Part shown: positions 1-5,320 of the stretch, one piece after another
Position numbering within the stretch: the stretch's first letter is position 1
Layout of the letters: every line of letters starts with the position of its first letter
NCBI GenBank assembly: GCA_900554625.1
Contig: USHP01000153.1
Location: 1-5,320 of the forward strand
Length of the DNA: 5,320 nucleotides
Direction of reading: 5' to 3'
DNA from: an uncultured Eubacteriales bacterium
Lineage (GTDB): Bacteria; Bacillota; Clostridia; Oscillospirales; Oscillospiraceae
Notes under the pieces: generated by a model
Told to the model about the DNA's origin: nothing
What the model saw: only the letters and a program-made list of their open reading frames with translations
Database searches by the model: none
Program-made: the position numbers and the translations under genes

Positions 1-165
1 GGGCGTGTAGCGCAGCAGACCCAGCAGCACCAGCAGCGCCGGGAACACTGCCAGCACAATAAAGTAGCAGGCATTGGCGGCATACACCGGCACCCGCAGC
101 CGGGACAAATCCCGGAAAAGATGCACCGTTTTTCCAATGATGCCGCCTCGGGGAAATTCCCGCAT
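1..165 (-). CDS. YihY/BrkB-family inner membrane protein, N-terminal part
   Basis: Only the first 55 codons are visible; the gene continues past the left edge. The ATG at 163-165 follows a strong AAAGGAGG at 173-180, 7 bases upstream. The protein begins MREFPRGGIIGKTVHLFRD, a short amphipathic, basic stretch. From about residue 26 it runs into 'VYAANACYFIVLAVFPALLVLLGLLRYTP', the first membrane segment. A helical basic leader followed by an A-A-x-x-x-Y-F-x-x-L-x-x-F-P-x-L-L pattern is typical of the YihY/virulence factor BrkB family (formerly misnamed ribonuclease BN). These are polytopic membrane proteins, usually of about 270-300 residues and with six membrane spans, whose exact function is not settled. 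The gene starts after the fakA terminator and so probably has its own promoter, though I found no convincing one. The family call rests on one segment. A different multi-pass membrane protein is possible but less likely. Confidence 0.75.
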   Translation of the reverse strand, partial: MREFPRGGIIGKTVHLFRDLSRLRVPVYAANACYFIVLAVFPALLVLLGLLRYTP

Positions 166-258
166 GGCACTTCCTCCTTTCGGCTCCGAAGTTTCAGAAG
201 CCAGCAGATTCCTGTGGAAATCTATGTGTTTGCAGGAAATGTATGTGGCAAATTTCGT

Positions 259-296
259 AAAAAAGCAACCGGCCCGCTGCCCAGGGGGCAGCGGGC
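259..296 (-). terminator. Intrinsic terminator of fakA
   Basis: An 11-bp perfect stem (272-282 with 286-296, loop of three bases) lies just past the fakA stop at 307-309. On the minus strand it is followed by seven bases and then six T (259-264). The stem is almost all G/C. The gap between stem and T-run is longer than in the best terminators, so some readthrough into the yihY-family gene is possible. Confidence 0.8.
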
Positions 297-306
297 GGAA
301 ACAGGT

Positions 307-1938
307 TTATTCTGCGGAAATCAGGTAGTAGTACACCGGCTGACCGCCGCTGAGCAGGTTCACATCCGCATTGGGGCAGATATCCGCAAACAGATCCGCT
401 GCCTTCTGGGCATGCTTTTCCTTCACGTCGGCGCCATAGTAGATGGTGATATACTCCTTGCCGTCGTCGCGGACCTTCTCTGCCAGGGACTTCAGCAGCA
501 CCTTGATATCCTGGCTGGTGCCAAACAGCTGGCTGCCGTACAGGGCCAGGTAGTCACCTTCGTGGATATCGTAGCCGTCAAAGTCGGAGTTGCGGGCAGC
601 GTAGGTAATCTGCATGGTGTCCACGGTACCCAGGGACTCGGTCATGGCTTCCACGTTCTCTTCCACGGTTCCTTCGGGGTTGAAGTTGAGCATGGCAGTC
701 ACACCCTGGGGAACGGTCTTGGAGGGAATCACCACCACGTTCTTGGGGGTCAGGTCGTTGACCTGCTCCGCAGCCATGATGATGTTCTTATTATTGGGCA
801 GCACGAAAACCGTCTCGGCAGGCACCCGGTTGACAGCTTCCAGGATGTCCTGGGTGCTGGGGTTCATGGTCTGACCGCCGGAGATGATGGCATCCACACC
901 CAGGTTGGTGAACACGTCCGCCAGGCCCTCACCGGCGCAGACGGAGACAGCGCCCAGGGCCTTCTCCGGCTCAGCAATCTGGGGAGCCAGCTCGCTTTCG
1001 GACATGACCTTCTCAGTGTGCTGCAGGCGCATGTTCTCAATCTTCACGGTGACGAAGGAGCCATACTCCACAGCCCGGCTCAGAGCAGCACCGGGATCGT
1101 TGGTATGGACGTGAACCTTGATAATCTCGTCATCGTCCACCAGCACCAGGCTGTCGCCCAGACCGCTCAGGAAGGAGCGCAGCTCCTCCGGGTCCTTGTC
1201 ATTTTCCCGGTCGATGATAAACTCGGTGCAGTAGGCAAAGGTAATGTCGCCGGTGTCGAAGTCGCCGAAGTCGGCAGCGTCCTTCACCTGGACAGCTTCC
1301 GCACCCTCGGCCAGAACCACGTCATTGCCCTGCAGGGAGGACATCATGGCTTCCAAAGCGACCAGCCAGCCCTTGCCGCCGGCATCCACCACGCCGGCCT
1401 TCTTCAGCACCGGGTTCTGGTTGACGGTGTTGGCCAGAGCGGTCTTTGCCTCGGCAATGGCAGCTTCCTGGACAAACTCGATATGGTTATTCTCCCGGGC
1501 AGCCTCGATGGCCTTGGCGGCAGCCAGACGGGCAACGGTGAGGATGGTGCCTTCGGCGGGCTTCATAACCGCCTTGTAGGCAGCGTCTACGCCTTCCTGC
1601 AGAGCCTGGGCCCACAGAACGCCGTCGCTGGTCTCGGTGCCCTTGAGCTGCTTGGAAATGCCCCGCAGCAGCAGGGACAGAATCACGCCGGAGTTACCCC
1701 GGGCGCCCCGGAGCATTGCGGAAGCCGCAATCTTGGCAGCCTGACCCAGGTCCGGATCTTCGGCCTTGCGCAGGTCAGCTGCGGCGGCATTGATGGTCAT
1801 GGACATATTGGTGCCGGTATCGCCGTCGGGGACGGGGAATACGTTCAGTTCGTTCAGCGCCTGCTTATTCATTTCAATGGCGGCAGCCGCACTGATCATC
1901 ATTCTGCGAAAATCGGCGCCGTTAATGATTTGCTTCAA
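307..1938 (-). CDS. fakA: Fatty acid kinase catalytic subunit FakA (YloV-type DAK protein)
   Basis: FakA phosphorylates fatty acids bound to a FakB (DegV-like) carrier, giving acyl-phosphate for phospholipid synthesis. The protein is cytoplasmic. At 543 residues it has the family's usual length (YloV of B. subtilis is about 550). The N-terminal DhaL/Dak2 kinase domain (about 1-200) has 'NVFPVPDGDTGTNM' at 32-45; Asp38 and Asp40 are the expected Mg/ATP residues. It also has 'LRGARGNSGVILS' at 77-89. The middle domain has Cys237 and 'HVHTNDPG' (His276, His278), matching the metal-binding Cys and two His known in FakA. The C-terminal domain ends 'GGQPVYYYLISAE', as is usual for the family. The start is TTG at 1936-1938, seven bases after GGAGGG. 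The only nearby ATG (1941-1943) is too close to that site and its frame stops after two codons. yloU lies 19 bases upstream, so the two are probably translated from one transcript. No fakB is present in the window. Confidence 0.95.
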   Translation of the reverse strand: MKQIINGADFRRMMISAAAAIEMNKQALNELNVFPVPDGDTGTNMSMTINAAAADLRKAEDPDLGQAAKIAASAMLRGARGNSGVILSLLLRGISKQLKGTETSDGVLWAQALQEGVDAAYKAVMKPAEGTILTVARLAAAKAIEAARENNHIEFVQEAAIAEAKTALANTVNQNPVLKKAGVVDAGGKGWLVALEAMMSSLQGNDVVLAEGAEAVQVKDAADFGDFDTGDITFAYCTEFIIDRENDKDPEELRSFLSGLGDSLVLVDDDEIIKVHVHTNDPGAALSRAVEYGSFVTVKIENMRLQHTEKVMSESELAPQIAEPEKALGAVSVCAGEGLADVFTNLGVDAIISGGQTMNPSTQDILEAVNRVPAETVFVLPNNKNIIMAAEQVNDLTPKNVVVIPSKTVPQGVTAMLNFNPEGTVEENVEAMTESLGTVDTMQITYAARNSDFDGYDIHEGDYLALYGSQLFGTSQDIKVLLKSLAEKVRDDGKEYITIYYGADVKEKHAQKAADLFADICPNADVNLLSGGQPVYYYLISAE

Positions 1939-1951
1939 TTCATTTCCCTCC
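1936..1951 (-). promoter_or_regulatory. Ribosome binding site and TTG start of fakA
   Basis: GGAGGG (1946-1951 on the minus strand) lies seven bases before TTG (1936-1938). An ATG at 1941-1943 is only two bases from the site and reads ATG-AAT-TGA, a two-codon frame that overlaps the TTG. The spacing and the conserved FakA N-terminus (an 'I-x-G-x-x-F-x-x-M' pattern begins at residue 5) both favour TTG. Confidence 0.8.
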
Positions 1952-1957
1952 GAATTC

Positions 1958-2311
1958 TTAACCGATCATCATAGAATCGATATACACGTTCACGGCACGG
2001 ACTTCCGTTCCCGTGCACTGGGTAACCACATAACGAACCTCAGAAATAATGGAGGCGCCCACGGCGCTGAGGTTGACGTTGTTGTCGACGATGATGTGCA
2101 GATCAATGGAAATGGAATTGTCCTCGTTGAAGTGAACCCGGACGCCCTTTCCCATGGATTCCTTACGCAGCAGGTGGTAAACACCATCGGTAACACTGCG
2201 GGCAGCCATGCCCTTGACACCGAAGCAGTTGGTCGCAGCGGTACCAACGATGTCGGTATAAACATTGGTGCTGACATTGATGCTGCCGTTTTCATTCTCA
2301 TGACGGATCAT
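1958..2311 (-). CDS. yloU: Asp23/Gls24 family envelope stress protein YloU
   Basis: This 117-residue protein is a compact Asp23/Gls24 (DUF322) domain over nearly its whole length. Recognisable blocks are 'GSINVSTNVYTDIVGTAATNCFGVKGM' (about 9-35), with the usual A-x-x-C-x-G-V-x-G-M pattern. Next come 'LLRKESMGKGVRVHF' and 'SISIDLHIIVDNNVNLSAV' (the alternating hydrophobic strand followed by the region 'I-x-x-V-x-x-x-I'). The protein ends 'AVNVYIDSMM'. It has no signal peptide or membrane span. Asp23 of S. aureus sits at the membrane through a partner and is linked to cell-wall stress; the role of the YloU branch is less clear. ATG at 2309-2311 follows AGGAGG (2320-2325) by eight bases. The gene is directly upstream of fakA, the arrangement seen across the Bacillota (yloU-yloV), which supports both calls. 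A hairpin sits just ahead of its ribosome binding site. Confidence 0.93.
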   Translation of the reverse strand: MIRHENENGSINVSTNVYTDIVGTAATNCFGVKGMAARSVTDGVYHLLRKESMGKGVRVHFNEDNSISIDLHIIVDNNVNLSAVGASIISEVRYVVTQCTGTEVRAVNVYIDSMMIG

Positions 2312-2325
2312 AAATCAGACCTCCT

Positions 2326-2367
2326 AAAAATTTGGTTGAATCAGGGGGAATCTTTCGATTCCCCCTG
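2326..2367 (-). terminator. Intercistronic hairpin between gpmI and yloU (weak terminator or processing element)
   Basis: A perfect 11-bp stem (2342-2352 with 2357-2367) closes on the loop GAAA when read on the minus strand, a GNRA tetraloop on a C-G pair. A run of five T (2326-2330) follows only after 11 further bases and abuts the AGGAGG of yloU. The distance from stem to T-run is too long for a standard intrinsic terminator. I see no promoter between the hairpin and yloU. It may be a partial terminator, an mRNA-stabilising 3' end for gpmI, or a processing site. Confidence 0.5.
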
Positions 2368-2387
2368 GTGGTGTTTCCTTGGGGCAA

Positions 2388-3950
2388 TCAAACCATGCTC
2401 TGCTCCCAGCAGTCGGGAGCGGTCAGGCCCATCATCTTGACAATGGTGGGAGCCACGTTGGCAAGGCCGTAAGCGCCGTCCTTGATGACCCAGGTATGAT
2501 CCTTGTCATAGATGATGAAAGGCACCGGGTTCAGGGAGTGGGCGGTGCGGACGGAGGTCTTGCCCTTCTTGGTCTCGGTCATCTGGTCGGCGTTGCCGTG
2601 GTCAGCGGTGACCAGCACGGTGTAGCCGTACTTGTCGGCAGCGTCCAGAATAGCCTTCAGGCCGTTGTCCACGCACTCCATGGCGTAGACCACAGCGTCC
2701 ATCACGCCGGTGTGGCCCACCATGTCGCCGTTGGGGAAATTGCAGCGCAGGAACTGGAACTGCTTGGAAGCCATGTTCTGCACCATCTTCTCGGTGATTT
2801 CCTTGGACTTCATGGCAGGAGCCTGCTCGAAGGGAATCACGTCGGAGGGGATCTCCTCGTAGACTTCCAGATTCTCGTCTACCTTACCGGAGCGGTTGCC
2901 GTTCCAGAAATAGGTCACATGGCCGTACTTCTGGGTCTCGGACAGGGCATACTCGTGGATGCCGGCCTTGCACAGCACTTCGGTCAGGGTGTTGGTGATC
3001 ACGGGAGGCTGCACCAGGTAATGCTCGGGGATGTTCAGGTCTCCGTCATACTGCAGCATGCCGGCAAACTTCACGCCGGTGTAGTCGCCCCGGTCGAACT
3101 TGTCAAAGTCCTTGCGGTCAAAGGCCAGGGAGATTTCCTGGGCACGGTCGCCGCGGAAGTTGAACAGGATCACACTGTCGCCGTTGGCAATGGTAGCCAC
3201 GGGCTTGCCCTCCCGGGCAATGACGAAAGCGGGCAGGTCCTGGTCGATGCAGCCGGTTTCGGCGCGGTAGGTTTCGATGGCCTCCTTGGCGGAAGCGAAC
3301 ATCCGGCCCTGACCCTGAACATGGGTTCTCCAGCCCTTTTCCACCATGGCCCAGTTGGCTTCGTAGCGGTCCATGGTCACCTGCATACGGCCGCCGCCGG
3401 AAGCGATGGCGTAGTCGCAGCCTTCGGTGTTCAGCTGTGCCAGGGTCTTTTCCAGCATATCCACATACTCCAGAGCGGAGGTGGCAGGCACGTCACGGCC
3501 GTCCAGCAGGATGTGGCAGTAAGCCTTCTTCACGCCCTCGGCGTGGGCCTGTTTCAGCAGAGCAATCAGGTGATGGATGTTGGAGTGAACGTTGCCGTCG
3601 GACAGCAGGCCCAGGAAATGCATGGCCTTGCCGGACAGAGCGTTGGCAACCAGATCCTTCCAGGTTTCGGAAGCATACAGAGCGCCGTTTTCGATGGACT
3701 CGCCCACCAGCTTGGCGCCCTGGGAGTAGACCTGACCGCAGCCCAGTGCGTTGTGGCCGACTTCGGAGTTACCCATATCCTCATCGCTGGGCAGTCCGAC
3801 GGCGGTGCCGTGGGCCTTCAGATAAGTATGGGGGCAAGTTGCCAGCAGATGATCCAGAGTCGGGGTCTTGGCTACAGCCACAGCGTCGCCGCTGCCGCCG
3901 TCACCCTTGCCGACGCCATCCATGATTACCAGAACAATGGGTTTTTCCAT
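2388..3950 (-). CDS. gpmI: 2,3-bisphosphoglycerate-independent phosphoglycerate mutase
   Basis: GpmI interconverts 3- and 2-phosphoglycerate in glycolysis and gluconeogenesis. It is a cytoplasmic, metal-dependent (usually Mn) enzyme that works through a phosphoserine. At 520 residues it is full length. The phosphatase (alkaline-phosphatase-like) domain supplies Asp11 ('IMDG'), Ser62 in 'MGNSEVGH', Asp409 and His413 ('NGDMVGHTG'), Asp450-His451 ('TADHGNAD') and His471. The inserted transferase domain has 'LLSDGNVHS' (His122), 'DGRD' (150-153), 'SGGGRM' and 'DRYE' (Arg195), and 'NFRGDR' (Arg266, Arg269). Lys341 lies in 'ETQKYGHVTYFWNG'. All expected catalytic residues are present. ATG at 3948-3950 follows GGGAGG (3960-3965) by nine bases. 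The sequence around Ser62 continues 'NALGCGQVYSQGAKLV', as in plant and kinetoplastid enzymes rather than E. coli GpmI. It has its own promoter and probably heads a gpmI-yloU-fakA unit. Confidence 0.97.
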   Translation of the reverse strand: MEKPIVLVIMDGVGKGDGGSGDAVAVAKTPTLDHLLATCPHTYLKAHGTAVGLPSDEDMGNSEVGHNALGCGQVYSQGAKLVGESIENGALYASETWKDLVANALSGKAMHFLGLLSDGNVHSNIHHLIALLKQAHAEGVKKAYCHILLDGRDVPATSALEYVDMLEKTLAQLNTEGCDYAIASGGGRMQVTMDRYEANWAMVEKGWRTHVQGQGRMFASAKEAIETYRAETGCIDQDLPAFVIAREGKPVATIANGDSVILFNFRGDRAQEISLAFDRKDFDKFDRGDYTGVKFAGMLQYDGDLNIPEHYLVQPPVITNTLTEVLCKAGIHEYALSETQKYGHVTYFWNGNRSGKVDENLEVYEEIPSDVIPFEQAPAMKSKEITEKMVQNMASKQFQFLRCNFPNGDMVGHTGVMDAVVYAMECVDNGLKAILDAADKYGYTVLVTADHGNADQMTETKKGKTSVRTAHSLNPVPFIIYDKDHTWVIKDGAYGLANVAPTIVKMMGLTAPDCWEQSMV

Positions 3951-4009
3951 AACAGTATTCCTCCCAAAAGCGAGTAGTACGCATAATTTTTCAGTTTATA
4001 GTTCAAGTT

Positions 4010-4038
4010 ATTTTACATCATTTTTCGGAAACTTACAA
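4010..4038 (-). promoter_or_regulatory. Sigma-A-type promoter of gpmI
   Basis: Read on the minus strand, TTGTAA (4033-4038) is separated by exactly 17 bases from TAAAAT (4010-4015). The -35 matches the consensus at four of six positions and the -10 at five of six. The surroundings are strongly AT-rich. Transcription would start near 4003, leaving a leader of roughly 50 bases before gpmI. A second TATAAA-like -10 lies a little downstream but lacks a matching -35. The promoter comes immediately after the LRR gene's terminator, as expected for a new unit. Confidence 0.6.
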
Positions 4039-4066
4039 CTACTTTTTTATTTTTTCCGTTCCCCAC

Positions 4067-4112
4067 AAAAAAGCCTCCGGGAAAGGCCCAAAATGGGTAA
4101 TTTTCCCGGAAG
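4067..4112 (-). terminator. Intrinsic terminator of the LRR surface protein gene
   Basis: Two 11-base arms (4074-4084 and 4102-4112) pair with one G-U, around an inner loop that itself holds a small CCCA/TGGG stem. One C-containing step after the stem on the minus strand come six T (4067-4072). It lies about 40 bases past the stop codon of the LRR gene. This is a textbook rho-independent terminator, and it separates that gene from the gpmI promoter. Confidence 0.88.
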
Positions 4113-4152
4113 TTGTGAAAAATGTTTGAAGCAGATTTTGGTTTGCTGTGAA

Positions 4153-5076
4153 TCAGCCGGAGTACTTGCCGCCCTTGTGGCTCATGCCCCGGAAGATCAG
4201 CGCACCAACCAGCAGGAAGGTCAGCACTGCCGCCACGATGACAACGCCAATCCAGCCGCTGCCGCCGACCTGTTCCATCACTTCCGGCTCCGTGGGGGTC
4301 GTGGTAGGAGCAGAGGTAGGTACGGTGGTGGGGGCTGTGGTGGGTGCGGTGGTAGGTGCAGTAGTGGGAGCCGTGGTAGGCGCAGTGGTAGGCGCAGTGG
4401 TAGGTGCAGTGGTGGGTGCGGTGGTGGGCTCGGTAGTGGGGGCAGTGGTGGGCTCGGTTGCCGCTTCTTCCTTCACGGGGGCAGGCACTTCTTCCCCGTC
4501 AGAGCCTGCCTGAATCACTTCCAGCCGTCCGCCGAAGTTCTTCATCAGCTCGTCCACCGGCTCCTTGGGCCAGGGATTGTCCACAGGATAATAGATGGTA
4601 ATCTGGTTGCCGTTCCACAGGCAGCTGGCGTTGAAAGAAGGCATGCCGCCGTCACAGTAGACGGTGACCAGCTTACCGCAGTCGGCAAAGCACTCCTGAC
4701 CGAACCGGCGGAAGGTTGCCGGCATGTGGATGGAAGTCAGGCTGTCGCAGTTATAGAAGCCCTTGGGGTCAATCTCCTTCAAGGGACTGCCGAAATTGAT
4801 GCTGGTCAGGTTCTCGCAGTCAGCAAAGGCACCTTCGCCAACCTTGGTCACGCCGCCGGTAAGTACAACGGATTTAATTTCCGATTTGTGGCTTTCCCAG
4901 GGGCTGCCGGCGTCCATTTCACCGGAACCGGATACCGTCAGGGTGCCCCCTTCCAGGGTCCAGGTCAGGCCGTCGCCGCAGGTGCCGCTGGTCTCTCCCT
5001 CAGCGGCCAGAGCCATAGGTGCTGCCAGGGTCAGCAGGCAAACCAAGGCCAGCAGATATACAATCCATTTTTTCAT
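4153..5076 (-). CDS. BspA-like leucine-rich-repeat surface protein with TTAP stalk and C-terminal membrane anchor
   Basis: This is a 307-residue secreted protein with clear modules. Residues 1-25 are a signal peptide: basic MKKW, a hydrophobic core, and ALA-A before EGE. Residues 30-60, 'GTCGDGLTWTLEGGTLTVSGSGEM' followed by 'PW', are the N-terminal cap common in BspA-like proteins of gut Firmicutes. About 66-150 hold three to four LRR_5-type repeats ('VGEGAFADCENLTSINF', 'GFYNCDSLTSIHMP', 'CFADCGKLVTVYC'), closed by 'ITIYYPVDNPW'. Residues 207-263 are a Thr/Pro-rich stalk of TTAP repeats. Residues 275-295 are one membrane span, with a short cytoplasmic tail, RGMSHKGGKYSG. There is no LPXTG, so it is anchored by the membrane span, with the stalk probably crossing the wall. 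The ligand is unknown; such LRR proteins are often adhesins. ATG at 5074-5076 follows a GGGAG site by nine bases. It starts about 50 bases after recG with no clear terminator or promoter between, so cotranscription is likely. Confidence 0.9.
   Translation of the reverse strand: MKKWIVYLLALVCLLTLAAPMALAAEGETSGTCGDGLTWTLEGGTLTVSGSGEMDAGSPWESHKSEIKSVVLTGGVTKVGEGAFADCENLTSINFGSPLKEIDPKGFYNCDSLTSIHMPATFRRFGQECFADCGKLVTVYCDGGMPSFNASCLWNGNQITIYYPVDNPWPKEPVDELMKNFGGRLEVIQAGSDGEEVPAPVKEEAATEPTTAPTTEPTTAPTTAPTTAPTTAPTTAPTTAPTTAPTTAPTTVPTSAPTTTPTEPEVMEQVGGSGWIGVVIVAAVLTFLLVGALIFRGMSHKGGKYSG
4301..4456 (-). repeat. Tandem array of thirteen 12-bp units encoding the TTAP stalk
   Basis: Thirteen in-frame 12-bp units, consensus GTGGTRGGNGCN on the plus strand, encode Thr-Thr-Ala-Pro. 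Single units are changed to Glu (two units), Val, or Ser. A degenerate copy precedes at 4289-4300. Several units are exact copies: 4373-4384 equals 4385-4396, 4349-4360 equals 4397-4408, 4337-4348 equals 4409-4420, and 4421-4432 equals 4445-4456. Others differ at synonymous third positions. Gain or loss of units would keep the reading frame and change only stalk length. Confidence 0.95.
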
Positions 5077-5129
5077 TGTCTTGTTCTCCCTTCTTGAGGA
5101 TGGGTCTTTATTGCCAACCGCCTGAGCGG

Positions 5130-5320
5130 TCAGTTCATGGTTCCTTCCCAGCGCTGGAACAGCTGTCCAATACGCTGGCGCAGTGCCCGGGCTTCCGGGG
5201 CATCGGATGTTCCGGCAGTATCAATCCACCGGGCAGATGCCGCTTGGGCATCTTTCAGAGTTTTCAGGTCGCAGCTTAAATCCGCCACCCGGAAGGCGGG
5301 CAGTCCCGACTGGCGGGAGC
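5130..5320 (-). CDS. recG: ATP-dependent DNA helicase RecG, C-terminal end
   Basis: Only the last 62 codons are present, ending at TGA (5130-5132); the gene continues beyond the right edge. The visible protein starts 'SRQSGLPAFRVADLSCDLKTL', which matches the near-terminal RecG block (G-T-R-Q-S-G-x-P-x-F-R-x-A-x-L-x-x-D). That block follows the last helicase motifs. It then has an alpha-helical tail with 'EARALRQRIGQLFQRWEG'. RecG remodels stalled replication forks and branched recombination intermediates. The catalytic motifs lie outside the window, so activity cannot be judged. In the Bacillota recG is usually close to yloU and fakA, which supports the call, although here it is upstream of them. 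The stop codon overlaps a small 5-bp hairpin without a T-run, so readthrough into the LRR gene is likely. Confidence 0.85.
   Translation of the reverse strand, partial: SRQSGLPAFRVADLSCDLKTLKDAQAASARWIDTAGTSDAPEARALRQRIGQLFQRWEGTMN

Noticed and set aside
166..258. Possible promoter for the yihY-family gene (TTGCCA box on the minus strand near 250)
   Set aside because: The -35-like box is good, but no acceptable -10 lies 16-19 bases downstream (best match three of six), so I do not call a promoter.
121..1974. Long plus-strand open frame (about 617 codons) opposite fakA and yloU
   Set aside because: It is the mirror of a clearly conserved FakA/YloU coding sequence, is rich in His/Gly/Val as antisense frames of GC-rich genes are, and has no recognisable domain or fitting ribosome binding site.
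2379..3977. Long plus-strand open frame (about 532 codons) opposite gpmI
   Set aside because: It exactly shadows gpmI, whose catalytic residues are all present on the minus strand; the antisense product is low-complexity His/Gly/Val-rich sequence.
4301..4456. CRISPR-like array
   Set aside because: The units are contiguous 12-bp, in-frame and without spacers, so this is a coding tandem repeat.
4148..4513. Plus-strand frame with VVGA repeats, resembling a glycine/valine-rich protein
   Set aside because: It is the antisense reading of the 12-bp TTAP stalk repeat; the minus-strand frame has a signal peptide, LRRs and a membrane anchor.
5116..5131. Hairpin at the recG stop codon (ACCGC/GCGGT) as a terminator
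   Set aside because: The stem has only five strong pairs and is followed by TTGGCAATAAAG on the minus strand, without a T-run.

Overview
The window looks like chromosomal DNA from a GC-rich Gram-positive member of the Bacillota, most likely a Clostridia/Oscillospirales-type gut bacterium. The signs are strong AGGAGG-like ribosome binding sites, an Asp23/Gls24 (YloU) gene next to a FakA (YloV-type DAK) gene, and a BspA-like leucine-rich-repeat surface protein with the 'GTCGDGLTWTL' opening. The taxonomic placement is inference. Every gene I accept lies on the minus strand, so the window is best read from right to left.

In transcription order: (1) the last 62 codons of recG (5130-5320) run off the right edge. 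(2) After about 50 bases comes a 307-residue secreted, membrane-anchored LRR protein (4153-5076). It carries a TTAP stalk encoded by a 12-bp tandem repeat and ends at a convincing intrinsic terminator (4067-4112). (3) An AT-rich spacer holds a good sigma-A-type promoter (4010-4038). It drives gpmI, the cofactor-independent phosphoglycerate mutase (2388-3950), whose sequence is of the plant/kinetoplastid-like class. (4) A 76-base gap contains an 11-bp hairpin with a GAAA loop, and then yloU (1958-2311). (5) 19 bases later fakA (307-1938) begins, apparently at TTG, and ends at an intrinsic terminator (259-296). (6) The first 55 codons of a YihY/BrkB-family membrane protein (1-165) run off the left edge.

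The likely transcription units are recG with the LRR gene, gpmI-yloU-fakA (with a possible partial stop at the hairpin), and yihY with whatever follows it. gpmI serves glycolysis/gluconeogenesis. FakA phosphorylates exogenous fatty acids held by a FakB partner that is not in this window. YloU is an envelope-associated protein usually found next to fakA. recG is also a usual neighbour of yloU-fakA in this phylum, but normally downstream of them. Here it lies upstream, separated by the LRR gene and gpmI.

This is mainly a housekeeping region. I see no phage, CRISPR, toxin, transposon or RNA gene and no evidence of a new multi-gene system. The points worth a second look are the TTG start of fakA, the intercistronic hairpin, the slippage-prone stalk repeat, the class of the GpmI, and the rearranged gene order.
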